Assembly: GCA_033002965.1 (NCBI GenBank)
Contig: JAURVB010014578.1
Coordinates: forward strand, 32,640-96,639
Length of the DNA: 64,000 bases
Reading direction: 5' to 3'
From: Piper betle
Taxonomy: Eukaryota; Streptophyta; Magnoliopsida; Piperales; Piperaceae
Made by a program: the position numbers and the translations under genes
The notes under the pieces: model-generated
Database searches by the model: none
What the model saw: the letters and a program-made list of their open reading frames with translations, nothing else
Told to the model about the DNA's origin: nothing
Part shown: positions 38,783 to 49,975 of the stretch, piece after piece
How positions within the stretch are numbered: position 1 is the stretch's first letter
How the letters are laid out: each line of letters opens with the position of its first letter

Positions 38783-39214
38783 AGGAACAAGCAAACGCAA
38801 ATTCTCATGATCAAGATGTAGGTATTCCTCATTCAAATACTCATATAAAAATTAAGCTATGCTGTCTCTACTTCTGTGGTTAGTATAAAAAATTAACAGC
38901 CCTTGCATCTCAATGATATTCACCCACTTGTTACTCGGCAGAGCCGCGGGGCAACGGAGGTTTGTCCCCAACATACCAGCCACACTTGTGGCTTATCTGC
39001 TGCGTCTCTCTCTTAAAGTAGTTCTTGCATGTTGAGTGCTTATGTTAGTTCTTCCTCGCGAAGTATACATTCTCATGTCGGTTTTTGCCATGTCTGATCA
39101 AATCCTTTTCGGCGGCCTCAAGTATAGACTATATTATGCATTTGATGCAATGAGCTTCTCCAGCTTAATTCTTAATTCGCACCATTAGAGCTCTAGGACT
39201 AGGATGGATGAGAT
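38783..39214. repeat. Left arm of a long inverted repeat (partner 45257-45723)
   Basis: It is the reverse complement of 45257-45723 with small indels. Landmarks are 'gaggaacaagcaaacgcaaa', 'acaagtgggtga' in reverse, 'cttgcatgttgagtgcttatg' and 'ccattagagctctaggacta'. The arms are about 6 kb apart. The sequence may derive from an exon of an unidentified (transposase-like?) gene. Confidence 0.8.
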
Positions 39215-39806
39215 TTGAGGATAGAGTCTAGTTTATTTGTTCATGTGTGTTAGATGCTGCCCCAAACTTTGATCTGAGCCGTCCGATTATAAAGGCTGCC
39301 TAGATCTATTGCTCTAAAAAAACAAATCTACCTGCAGACATCGTCCTATTGCCGCCCGAGCTGCATATTTCCTTCCTGAAAACACTCAGCCTTACACACC
39401 ACAAGTACGCAGCAATACCTCGCAAACTGTGGCACATGAAACCTGCTACAATGCGCAATGCCCGCACCCCAGTACTGATATCATACCCAACTACCCATGC
39501 TCCCGATATCTGGTCACCGGCTACCAATAATTCAATACAGACCAATCAAACACACATAATAAACATAATCACGCCAAGGTTGTGTAGCATCCAATGCCCA
39601 AATTAAGTCCCCACATAGTTCTATAAGATCTTGAGGAATCCGACTGGCTCTTATAATCGGTACCATGCAACAACGGTACAAACGTCGACTACGAAATTAC
39701 GGGACTCCGGCCCCAACCTTAATTTTATTATTCATTAACTAGAAACCAAAGATATAATTAATCAATCTACCCTGACTATTTGGCTAGCGTGGATATGCAA
39801 CGTCCT

Positions 39807-39920
39807 GTGTGAGAACAAGAGTATTTGTTCAGGAGGCTGTGTGAGAACAAGAGTACTTGTTCAGGAGGCTGTGTAAACAAGAGTACTCGTTCAGGAGGCT
39901 GTGAGAACAAGAGTACTCGG
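39807..39920. repeat. 32-bp tandem repeat, about 3.5 copies
   Basis: The unit 'gtgtgagaacaagagtactt' plus 'gttcaggaggct' recurs at 39807, 39839, 39871 and 39901. It lies just before a GC-rich stretch. Confidence 0.9.
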
Positions 39921-40504
39921 CCGCGCTCCACCTCGACCACGCCTTGGACACTTTGCCCCACTACGGTCACTCTCGCCCCGCTATGGCCTCCCCTACTAGT
40001 TCTCCCCTCTCCCATCTCGGACGCCCTCCTCCCCGCTCACCCTCAACGGCGGGGTCGAGGGGGAGCGGGGAGGAAGGGGGAACGAGGTAGAGGAGGCCGT
40101 GGCGGGGAGAGGAGGAGCAGGGTAGAGGAAGGGTCGCGGCCTTCAACGAGCTCCTCAGGAAAACAATTGAGCAGGTTAGTTAGCATGTTGATGTTTGCAT
40201 AGTGATCGTCATTTGCTAATAATAATTCCGTATTTTGTTTGCTTTTTACGTACGTGCATCATGGCATCGAATTTTATCTTAAAGTGTTTCTATATGGGTA
40301 TTTTTCATAGCTTGGAGCAAATTTTAATGGATATAGTTGTTGATTATCTAGGTTTATTTCTTGATAAGCATCTTTATATATCATGGTCAGTATATATACC
40401 AATCAAGTATATATACCGAGACTAAAGCCGATGATCATGGTGTAGGCACTGTTCAATTTCTTGTCTCTCTCGAGCATACGGTCAGTAAAAATAAACATAC
40501 ATGC

Positions 40505-40770
40505 ACACACACACTCTGTTCACCAACACCGGCTGGCGTTTTAATCAAAGAACCACCAATGTTAGCAGACCCATAATCGGGTATCCCAGCGATCTTCGAC
40601 GTAGAAATCCGGTACGTCTTGAAAGGTATGTAGCGGGGCAAGTTCGATTTAAATACCATTGAGGGAGTTTAGTAGGTGGAACCGCAAATCTTCGCCGGCA
40701 CTCGTCAACCAGCGATGGGCAGACCCATTGATCTTCCTCCCTCAGAGTCTGTGGCAACGGGAGTTCATAA
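40505..40770 (-). pseudogene. Truncated DUF295 F-box gene fragment, copy A
   Basis: The minus strand matches the inner part of the F-box gene at 58345-59472 (around its LPLPQTRGRKI...GWL...RFHLLN segment and following 'QTFQDV' region) but carries stops and indels. It breaks off after 'ggagttcata' (plus-strand reading), where the intact gene continues with its N-terminal half. The truncation point is shared with copy B at 42410-42665. Confidence 0.8.
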
Positions 40771-43700
40771 TCTATATATCTATCTATTTAATAATTTAAA
40801 AAAAAATGTGGTTTCTATCTGCACGGCGAGTCCACAATTTTTGAAGATTCTTTATTGCATTTAGAGAATTTTAGAGGGAATATAATCTCGACCAATAAAT
40901 TATTACAACACTTGAGATTAGATCTATAAGATTTTTAATTTAACTATAATTATAAAATACAAATTATAAACTAGACAGTTGCATTGCAATTACTTCTGTA
41001 TATTGTTTCCTAAAACAAGTTTGATTTTGATTTTGACAGATTCGGGTTTTGACTTAGGATTCATGTACAATTATATTACTGTTCTGATTTCTGACTGATT
41101 CGTGGTTTTTTATTTTCCAATGCCTTATATTATATTTTATAAAAAAGATATTATATTATACTTGATTTTTTATATCATACATTACCTCTTGCATTGGTAT
41201 TTTGTATTTCATTCCTCTTCCAAACAAACAAAATTAATTTAAAAAATAATTAACCAAATTGAGTCAAAGTAGATTACACGTGAAGTAACAAAAATATTAT
41301 ATTAAATTTTCATGATAATCAACATAGTGGACATATTCTTAATACTTTTTATCATGAGTTAGATTTCAAAAATTTTATTTTATTTTTAAAAAATAACTAA
41401 ATAAATAGAGTCAACATAAACTATACATGAAGACCGCTCGATAAAATCATCCGTTAGATTATTATTCACTTCTTCACTTTAACTATAATTATGATTTACG
41501 TCTCTTATTTTAACTAACACGTTAAAATAATATTACATTTCCAACTTTACATATACAGCATCATAAATAGACTTTAGAATTAGGTTGACTCATTAATTTT
41601 TTATCTTCCATGTCACTTCTACAAAGAAGGCAGTGTTTTAGTTCATTCATTTGTTAACATTTATGCTAACTAATAATCAATTATTAATTTCATAAAATGT
41701 TAAAAAATTATTATTTCTATGATGAATTATATTCTATAAAGTTAAATTGTTTTATGAAGTAATTTTTTTAATTCACTAAGATTTCAAGAAGTATAGTTTT
41801 AGGATCTTCCTTTGGTAATTTTATCTAATTTTGTATCTTTTTTATTAAAATATTATTTATTTAATCTTATATTTTATTTAATTCTAGGTCATTACACATC
41901 CATTTTTGAATTTTTATAGAAAAAATAATTTATCGATCACAATCAAATAAGTTGAAATGAAAAAAAAACTAATGTAATAAAATTTCCATAAAAATATGTT
42001 TGGTAAAAGTCACTTACATCTTACACATCCAAAAAATAAATTGCTAATTAATAAAAAAACAATTTTTGTTTTGAGTTATCATAAATTTTATAAATTGTTT
42101 AATTCTTTCAAATTAAGAAAATTGAGTCAAAATAAATTATATGAGAAGTCTGTGCAATGCGCGGGTAATCATGCTAGAATAGTTAATAAATTGATGTGGA
42201 TTGGGCCTGGGTAAAAACTATTAAATCTGAATATTTTAGAAAATGAAGATAAGTGTTCATTAAAGTTGCTTCCTTTCTTTAATATATGTGATCAAATTCA
42301 TAAATTAATCTTCTTCTGATTGGATTAACTCTCCATAATCTTTTTCGTGGAGATTGTTTCCTTGACTGCACAACTCTTCATAAAATTTCCTTTGATGCAC
42401 CATTCTCTAACTAGATGTTCACCAACACAGGAAGGTGTTTTAATCAAAGAACCACCAATGTTAGCAGACCCATAATCGAGTATCCCAGCGATCTTCGACG
42501 CAGAAATCGGGTACGTCTTGAAAGGTATATAGCAGGGCAAGTTCGATTTAACTACCATTGAGGGAGTTAGGTGGAACCGCAAATCTTCGCCGGCACTCGT
42601 CAACCAGCGATGGGTAGACCCATTGATCTTCCTCCCTCGAGTCTGTGGCAACGGGAGTTCATAATCTATGTATAGCTATCTATCTAATAATCTAAAACAA
42701 TGTGGACTTCTTCAGCGCGGCTAGTCCACGATTTTTAGAGATTTTTATTGAATTTAGAGAATTTCATAGAGAATATAATCTCAACCGATAAATTATTATA
42801 ACGTTTGAGATTAGCTTTATAAAGTATTTATTTTAATTATAACTGTAAATTATAAATTATAAACTAGACAGTTGCATTGCAACTACTTTTGTATATTGTT
42901 TCGTAAAGTTTTGTGTACTGATTTTAACAAATTTAGTATTTTTATATTTTCCAATGCCTCGTGTTCTTCAAATTAACCAAGTACGGATTGTCCTTCCATA
43001 ATTTACAACTTCATGCTTTCCTACGTTAAATTAATTTTTTCTCATTTTTTTGCACTTTCTTCTCATCATTTCTGCTCTAATCTCTATTATAACAACTAAG
43101 ATTATATTTTCAAGATTACTAATTTTATAAAGAAATTATATTGTACATGATTTTTTTATATCATACATTATCTCTTGCATCGATATTTTGTATTTCATTC
43201 CTCTTCCAAATAAGTAAAATTAGTTTAAAAATAATTAACCAAATTGAGTCAAAATAAATTATGCTTGAAGTTACAAAAGTATTATAATGAATTTTCACGA
43301 GAATCAACATAGTGGACATATTCTTAATATTTTTTTACCATGAGTTAAATTTCACAAACTTTATTTTTTTTAAAAATAACTAAATAAATAGAGTCAAAAT
43401 AAACTATACATGAAGACCGTGCAATAAAATCATCCATTAGATTATTATTAACTATTCCACTTTAACTGTAACTATGATTTATATTTCTTATTTTATATTT
43501 CCAACTTTACACATATGAGCATCATGCATATTGACTTTAAAATTAGGTTGACTCATTAATTTTTTATCTTCCATGTTACTTATACAAAAAAAAGGCAGTG
43601 TTTTAGTTCATTTATTTGTTAACATTTAATTTCATAATATGTTAAAAACATATTATTTCTATGATGAATTATATTCTATAAAGGTTATGAAGTAATTTTT

Positions 43701-43850
43701 TTTAATTCACTAAGATTTCAAAAAAATATTATTTCTATGATGGATTATATTCTATAAAGTTCAATTGTTTTATGAAGTAATTTTTTTAAATTCACTTTCA
43801 AGAAGTATAGTTTTAGGATCTTTCTCTGGTAATTTAACTTAGAGTACATT
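40771..43850. repeat. Tandem segmental duplication of AT-rich flank (about 1.5 kb units)
   Basis: Sequence following fragment A (for example 'aaactagacagttgcattgc' near 40970, the 'catacattacctcttgcat' block, and 'aaggcagtgttttagttcat' near 41630) recurs in the same order after fragment B (near 42870, 43165 and 43600). Part is found again at 62286-62930. Very AT-rich; no genes. Confidence 0.75.
42325..42665 (-). pseudogene. Truncated DUF295 F-box gene fragment, copy B
   Basis: The minus strand begins QTRGRKINGSTHRWLTSAGE, matching QTRGRKIVASAHGWLMTAGK of the intact gene, then loses frame. A part downstream (42325-42420) has no counterpart in copy A. It is a non-functional duplicate. Confidence 0.8.
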
Positions 43851-44145
43851 GTTATATACAAATTCATTTTTAAAAAAATATTATTAAGCTTATTTAAATA
43901 TGCAAAATCTCACTCCTCATATCATTGTGCGCGGTTGATTCTAGTATTGGTTTTTTTTTTTGGAAGGAAAAGAAACCTAGACGTTAGAAGAAGTACTAAA
44001 CTAGAAGCCAAAATACACTTGATCATGGTTCAACTTTGGTGCATACATTGCACCCTATGTTATTGTAATTCCTATCTATCTATTTAACATTTGAATTTAT
44101 ATCGGTATTAGCAAGCAAATCTATAATAACAAAAAGAGATCTAAT
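43844..44145. repeat. Dispersed repeat shared with 60108-60395
   Basis: 'gtacattgttatatac', 'tgtgcgcggttgattctag' and 'agtactaaactagaagccaaa' occur in the same order at 60108-60395, upstream of the intact F-box gene. This supports a segmental relationship between the two loci. Confidence 0.75.
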
Positions 44146-44154
44146 TGCCACAGT

Positions 44155-44965
44155 CTACACTCAGCTCCTCCTTTCTTGAATTTTTTGAAACATGTCCATT
44201 TTTCATAGTTTAATTTATCCAACAAAAAATAGATACAAAATTTGTCCGTTTGAGTATGGAGAGAAGATTTTCAACAATAAATTTAAAATATTACTATAAT
44301 AAATATGACAAAGTGATCGATACAATAGCAAAAAAATAATAAAGAAAAAAATCAGGTGCAACACTTACATTGTATAAAGTTAAGAATTTGGGATTTTCAA
44401 TATCTAAAGAAATGTAATTGATGTTAGGATGGGACAATAAGGGAAGAGCAGGAGGGATGGTAGTCTGATAGAGACACAAGACAAATATTTAATCGAGATT
44501 AAAGATAGCATTTAGGGTATTTTGCTTTACAATTTCAAAGAAAAAAATATTTTGTAATGATACTATATTAAATGAGTTTAATGGAACGGACTCATGAAGT
44601 TATATTTTCTTTCTTTGAAATTGTAAAGCAAAACACCCTACATGTTATCTTCGATCTCAATTAAATATTTGCCTTATATCTCAATTAGACTGCCCTCTCA
44701 CTTTCTCTTCCCTTAATATCCCATTAAAACCTCAATTAGAATTCTTATAATTTCTTAAGATCCCAAAAGTTCTTTCACATCTCCCATCTCATCATCTAGT
44801 AACCATCAAAGTGTTGCCTATTAATTTTTGCTATCTGTTAATACTCAAATGGACAAATTTTATATTTAATTTATGTTGGGAAAATTAAACTATGAAAAAT
44901 AGACATAGGAAGTGAGAGTACGAAAAAAAATTTCAAGAGCAAAAACTAAATGGTGGGAATCTTAG
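44155..44965. mobile_element. Foldback element with about 390-bp imperfect inverted arms, copy 1
   Basis: The left arm (44155-44545) and right arm (44612-44965) are reverse complements over most of their length: 'catttttcatagtttaattt', 'aaatttgtccgtttgagtat', 'gggacaataagggaagag', 'ttgctttacaatttcaaag' each have an inverted partner. The centre lies near 44577. It has no ORF. A second copy begins at 63286. Confidence 0.85.
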
Positions 44966-45059
44966 AATTTTATCCTGGCTGTTGATTTCAAATTTAATCC
45001 AAGGCACCTGTTGGGTTAGCGCATATATGCGAGGACAACTTTAACTGCCACACCTTTTA

Positions 45060-45089
45060 GCCACACACACACACACACTACACACACTA

Positions 45090-45148
<59 letters not shown>

Positions 45149-45278
45149 CATGATCAAATAAACTACACTCAACCCTCATATCTCATCAATCCTAGTCCTA
45201 TATATATATATATATAGACACACACACATGATCAAATAAACTACACTCAACCCTCATATCTCATCAATCCTAGTCCTA
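45060..45278. repeat. (AC)n and (TA)n microsatellites with a 78-bp tandem duplication
   Basis: A CA tract and a TA tract of about 50 bases are followed by a unit (TA tract, gacacacacacatgatcaaa, ctcatcaatcctagtcc) present twice with period 78 (45126-45198 and 45204-45278). The second copy runs into the right arm of the inverted repeat. Confidence 0.85.
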
Positions 45279-45723
45279 GAGCTCTAATGGTGCGCATTAT
45301 GAATTAAGCTGGAGAAGCTCATTGCATCATATGCATAATAGTCTAAACTTCAAGCCGCCAAAAAGGATTTGATCAGACATGACAAAAACTGACATGAGAA
45401 TGTATACTTCACAAGGAAGATCCCACATAAGCACTTAACATGCAAGAACTACTTTGAGAGAGAGAGAGAGAGAGAGAAGCAGCGTATAAGCCACAAGTGT
45501 GGATGGTATGTTTGGGACAAGCCTCCGTTGCCCGGCGGCTCTGCGGAGTAACAAGTGGGTGAATATCATCGAGATGCAAGTGATGGTAATATCATGTCAA
45601 TCGATCCTTCATTTTTTACACTAACTCCAGAAGTAGAGACATGATAACTTAATTTATATATGAGGATTTGAATGAGGAACACCTACATCTTGATAACGAG
45701 AATTTGTGTTCGCTTGTTCCTTC
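45257..45723. repeat. Right arm of the long inverted repeat (partner 38783-39214)
   Basis: It is the reverse complement of 38783-39214. This arm has an expanded (GA)n tract near 45452-45477 that is short in the other arm. Confidence 0.8.
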
Positions 45724-46530
45724 TCGGACTCCGTCCAGCTGGTCATTGCCACCGCAGGTCAAGTAGACACCTCCTATTGATCGCCCTTGTCTCGGGATAC
45801 AATCACAGATCAAGCTGAAATACATCACCGCTGAAACTTTCCATCGCCATCGTTGCCCATCCGCAGCACCACCTATCGTTGGACTACTGCCAAGACGGTC
45901 ATCGGTCAGATATCTATCGATTTGGATAATTGACCCTCGCTGTCATTGGCGAAAATGCCGTCCTCAGAGCCACCAAAGCATCCACTGCACCACCTGCCTA
46001 AGGGGGTTTGTTGGGCTTGTTTATGCATATTTGTGTCCGCGATCACATCTTGGAGCCCCACGATTTGATCGGATCCGAACTGGCCCAAACCACAACCGCA
46101 AAGCTAGAACGCATTTGTGACCCGCCCGCAACCCGGATTGGAACTAGCACACCACACACCATCCACAAACCGGCGAACACAGAGAGTAAAGCAAGGCCGC
46201 ATGTGCCACCCGGCCCAGTCCAACATATATTTGTTCTGAACCAACCCGAAGTGGTCTGGTTTATTTCATTATCACACCAGAGAATAATATGAAGGCCTTC
46301 CATTTTTTGACGGTCTGAATATAATGGTGAGGTTATTTTGAAGATTTGATGACAAGAGAGAGACAAACAAGGGTATTAGAGTCAAAGCTATCAAAGATGG
46401 ATCAACTTAAAAGGCGGCAATGTTCACTATTTTATGTAAAGTGTAAAATCAAAGAAAAAATTGTGAATTCATGGTTATTAAACCACCGTGAACTGACTTA
46501 GCGATTCGAATTAAACCTTAAGGTACCACG
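45724..46530. other. Unassigned region before the dehydratase pseudogene
   Basis: It is moderately GC-rich (45730-46250) with overlapping frames on both strands, none of which I recognise. It could be TE-derived. Confidence 0.35.
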
Positions 46531-47409
46531 TAAAAATCTGATGCTTGCAAGAGAACCGGTTGTTTCTAGCACTGACAAGCCTTTTAAGGTTGGAACTTCA
46601 ACCTAAATTTCTTGTGCGTTAGTTAATTACTTTGAATAATGAAGTGAGTCGGTTGAACTCTACTAATGCCTTTGCATTACCAGTCCTAAGCTGGGATAAA
46701 GGAGAAGGTTGTCATAATGAAAGGTATCAGGTCATCTAAAATTTTACATTTTGTAATTTCATAGATCATAGTTTAGAATCTATGCCCCTAACATCTTTTG
46801 GGGATCAAGTGGAAGAAGGGAAATTTAAGTTAATGATTGTAACCAGAACAAGTTTTTGGCTTAGGGATTTTTAGTATCTTAAAAAATTTGCTGAAGAAAA
46901 GTTAACTTCATATGCTTTAGTATACGAGTGTAGTATCTCTTCCCTAAGACCTCTGCTCCTGACATTACTTTTCTTAATGATCTTATGATCTACAATTTCA
47001 GACATGCATAGTGTTTCACCTAGATGAGGGGCCTAATGCCCTTTTCAAGGCAGTGGCCGTCTTTGCAACACGTCAAATCAACATTGCAAAGGCATTTTTT
47101 CTTGAGCCTATGCCATGTAATAGCAGTCTTTTCTTTAAGCAATGTCCTTGGAAGGAAGCTCGTCTTTATTTATCTCATCACATGCAGAGCCAGCCTCTAT
47201 GGAAGAGACCAAGGTGTAAGCAGAATGGCAGCAACAACAATGGCTTGCTGAGGCAAATACCAAACATCGGATGTATTATGAAACAAAAGCTCATCTGTAG
47301 TTGTCTGCAAATATCATATTGGCTTTGTTGTTTAAGCACTTCTTCCGTTTCTTTTCTCTCTGCAGATGCTCGGAGTACCGTGTTTATCTTGATTTTGATG
47401 CATCAATGG

Positions 47410-47940
47410 TGTTAATATATGTGATTAGATTAATGATATGTAGCCCATTGTCATACTCAGAATACTAAAAAATCTCGGAATACAAACAGAGGTGACTGTT
47501 TGTTTTTCTATGGAGGATGAAGGGCCTCAAACCATCTCTATAAATAGAAACTCATTTGCCTCAATTTCAGGCAGGCCAAGACAAGAGAAAACAAGATGTG
47601 AAGATAAAAGAAAGGGATATAGAGATTAGAAAAGTGAAATATATTATTCATCAGTTTAATCTTATACAGAGTATTGAGAGAGAGAAATCTTGTAATCTCA
47701 ATAGTATAGGTTGGGTGAGTAATCTTCTTCTACATCTCTATATGTTTGGCGGCTGTAATCTTTGGTTGAAGTAGTGGATTGTTCATTGTAGTTCCATAGT
47801 TTTTGACTCTTAAGAAAGGAGAGTTTTCCAAGTTAAATTTCTGCTCTTTTGGTTTTGTTTTATTTTATTTCTCAGGCATTATTTTCCCATATTTTGTGTT
47901 CATGGTTGTTGATCTCCAACTTTGGGGATTTTTCTCTACA
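47410..47940 (+). repeat. 5' LTR of the mosaic element
   Basis: It runs from TGTTAATATATG to TTTTCTCTACA and is homologous to 56626-57209. Its 531 bp lack the 51-bp internal duplication and a few bases near the start that are present in the 3' copy. Confidence 0.93.
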
Positions 47941-47941
47941 A

Positions 47942-47960
47942 TTGGCGGCATCTGTGGGAA
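47942..47960 (+). other. Primer-binding site of the mosaic element
   Basis: ttggcggcatctgtgggaa begins one to two bases after the 5' LTR. From memory it resembles the gypsy-type 'TGGCG.C.TCTGTGGGAA' site rather than the tRNA-Met site usual in copia elements. The tRNA is not verified. Confidence 0.65.
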
Positions 47961-47999
47961 CTTTAACTTTCATTCAATCGGATCTTGATTTGAGTGGGA

Positions 48000-48260
48000 G
48001 TCATGGCAGAGACTTTCATGACTGGGAATATTTAGATATTTGATGGAGCAAATTATCAATGGTGGAGGATGCAGATTGAGGATAGGAGCAACAACATCAA
48101 CCGCTTGTAGGTACCAAGCTAGATTTCAGACAACTGTTTGGAGTGGTGATGGACGCTTCAGACATTGCTGTGAGCGGTATACTACAGCATGTGGCCATGG
48201 TGCATTGTCTAAGAAAGAAATCTCTCCGACAGGCAAAGAGGTGGTTCTTTGGACTTTGCC
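48000..48260 (+). pseudogene. Broken copia-like gag start and gypsy-like RNase H fragment
   Basis: After the primer site, MAETFMTGNI, a stop and then IFDGANYQWWRMQIEDR resemble the beginning of a copia gag. It is followed within 100 bases by VVMDASDIAVSGILQH, matching the gypsy RNase H start (pattern DASDFAIGGVLMQ). Everything between these is missing. Confidence 0.7.
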
Positions 48261-48446
48261 TACTTACCAGGGATGCCCATCCAATACTAGTCTCACATAC
48301 GCCTTCGTCTCCCTCGACATGCAGAATGACAGGCTGTGGGGGGCAGTCTGGCGGGCGGTTGGTACCTGGGTAGAGGTGATCGTGTTCTCCTTAGGGTGAA
48401 GTGAATGGCGTACACAGTTTGGCCGTGGGACAGGAAAAACATCTAG

Positions 48447-48695
48447 TCTTTGGTGCACCAGATCGTGGAGACCCTCCTGGGCCCGGTGCTCATGGACGAC
48501 ATCATGAAGATCATGCCGGTGCAGAAGTTGACCCGTGCCTGGTAGCGCACCAGGTTCATGGCCTTCTTCGTCGGCGGCGGCAGCAACGGCCATGTCTGGC
48601 CCGGCGTCAAGTGCAGCAAGGAGGTGGTGATGGCGATCATCCTCGCTAAGCTATTGGTGATCCCTGTCCAGAGGGGTTACTGGGGGAACAATGAT
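48447..48695 (+). pseudogene. Captured fragment of cytosolic ribosomal protein uS5 (RPS2) gene
   Basis: One frame reads [28 protein letters not shown], stop, [49 protein letters not shown]. This is the conserved middle of eukaryotic RPS2 (family: [52 protein letters not shown]). It has one TAG, a short internal deletion before IILAKL, and no introns. Its third codon positions are almost all G or C, unlike every other gene in the window. It is a captured, non-functional piece. Confidence 0.85.
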
Positions 48696-48919
48696 CGGGC
48701 CACTTTCACGGGCGCTGATAATGAAGTTTTTTGTCAGATATTGTCTGGTGGGTCAGCAGGATAAGGTGGAGAAAAAGGTTAGAGGCTGGGTTGCTGCAGG
48801 CACTACCTACACCTTCAAGACCATAGAGCTCAGTCTTAATGGACTTGGTGTCCAGATTCCCTAGGGTGAAGGGAACGTCAGCAAGATAGATTGAGAGGGC
48901 GAATGCATTGAGACATTTC

Positions 48920-49380
48920 GTCATAGCCAGCCAAAGGAGTTGGTTGGACTCCTTGAGGCGGTGCAATTTTGTTATAAACTGCATCGTTTTTTAGCTACAG
49001 AGCTTAGTCCTTTTGAAGTTATGACGGGCCACCAACCTCTTACACCATTAGAAGTTGCTCCACAGGGAAGTGGAGTACAGTGTCCAGCTGCATGGGATGC
49101 AGTGGATTCATTGGTTGAGGCCACAAGCAGAATGAAGAGATATGCGGACCTGATGAGGAGGGCATTGTCATTCAGCATGGGGGACAAAGTTAAGCTGAAG
49201 CTCAAGCCACTGATTTGGGAGAAAATCAGTCGTATCAAGGTGCATCGGGTATTGGTGTAAAGGTACGATAGTTCTTGTGTGGTGGAGAAGGTACAGGTGC
49301 ACAAGCTTCCCCCAATTTTTCATGCTAGTTTTCTCGAACCTTTCCATGTGGATTTGGTCAATCCGAGAAGAGCTCGTCCG
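48920..49380 (+). pseudogene. Gypsy integrase C-terminal fragment
   Basis: The frame FCYKLHRFLATELSPFEVMT, GHQPLTPLEVAPQ ... RMKRYADLMRRALSFSMGDK, VKLKLKPL, then after a stop RYD..VVEKVQVHKLPPIFHASFLE matches the integrase C-terminal and pre-chromodomain part of plant gypsy elements (pattern RRPLEFQVGDLVLLKL...RYDGPFEVVEKVG...HPVFHVSFLK). It has stops and is not functional. Confidence 0.8.
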
Positions 49381-49479
49381 AATGAAGCTCATCCTACCTC
49401 AGGTAACAATTTGGGAAAAGGTAGGGAGGATTTTGGAGTATAGGTACGTCAGCCTGGTGACTTCAAAGGATCAGATGGA

Positions 49480-49788
49480 GTTTGTATACAGATGCAGGAG
49501 AACCAGAGTCCTATGATGAAGCCATGAGTGACAAAGCTCATCTTAAGTGGGAGTTGGCCATGAAGGATGAGGTGCCATTATTGGAGAAGATTCATACATG
49601 GGAGTTGGTGAAGTTGCCACAAAAAATGGAGGTTCTACAAAACAAGTGGAAAGGGGAACCGAGAAGCGAGGCTAGCTGGGAAAAGAAGAGGGACTTGTGG
49701 CAATTGGCGAGAAAGATCAAGAAGTACTGGGTAGGATTAAACCTTTCAATGAGGACATCAGGTCTCATTGGTGGGGGAGGATTGTAAT
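49480..49788 (+). pseudogene. Copia RT start joined to gypsy chromodomain end
   Basis: GEPESYDEAMSDKAHLKWEL, AMKDEVPLLEKIHTWELVKL is the N-terminal edge of a copia reverse transcriptase. Within the same frame it passes into VLQNKWKGEPRSEASWEKKR, DLWQLARKIKKYW, which matches a gypsy chromodomain (pattern LVKWKGLPESEATWE...W.F). The join lies near 49620-49640. Confidence 0.7.
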
Positions 49789-49975
49789 GGCAGTAGCCGT
49801 GGGACGCGCCGGGAGCTAGGGTTTGGCGGTTGTTCCTAGTCGGTGCTATCCGAGTGGTGAAAATAACTTACCAGTGTTAATTCGTGTTAGAGTTGTAGGC
49901 AAAGATCAAGTTCAGGTGAATGGAGCGTGTCGGGTGACCAAGGCGTACTAGCGAGTTCTAGGATTTGGAACAAGC

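Larger units (their letters stand above)
38270..40500. other. Non-genic region with repeat fragments
   Basis: It contains the left arm of a long inverted repeat (38783-39214), a short tandem array (39807-39920) and a GC-rich purine-rich stretch (40020-40150) encoding only Gly/Arg low-complexity sequence. No gene can be supported. Confidence 0.4.

Noticed and set aside
39825..40202. 125-residue Gly/Arg-rich frame
   Set aside because: It consists of the 32-bp minisatellite and a purine-rich stretch; no family resemblance.
48264..48649. Open frames on both strands over the RPS2 fragment
   Set aside because: They are side effects of GC-rich codons; only the frame from 48447 matches a known protein.
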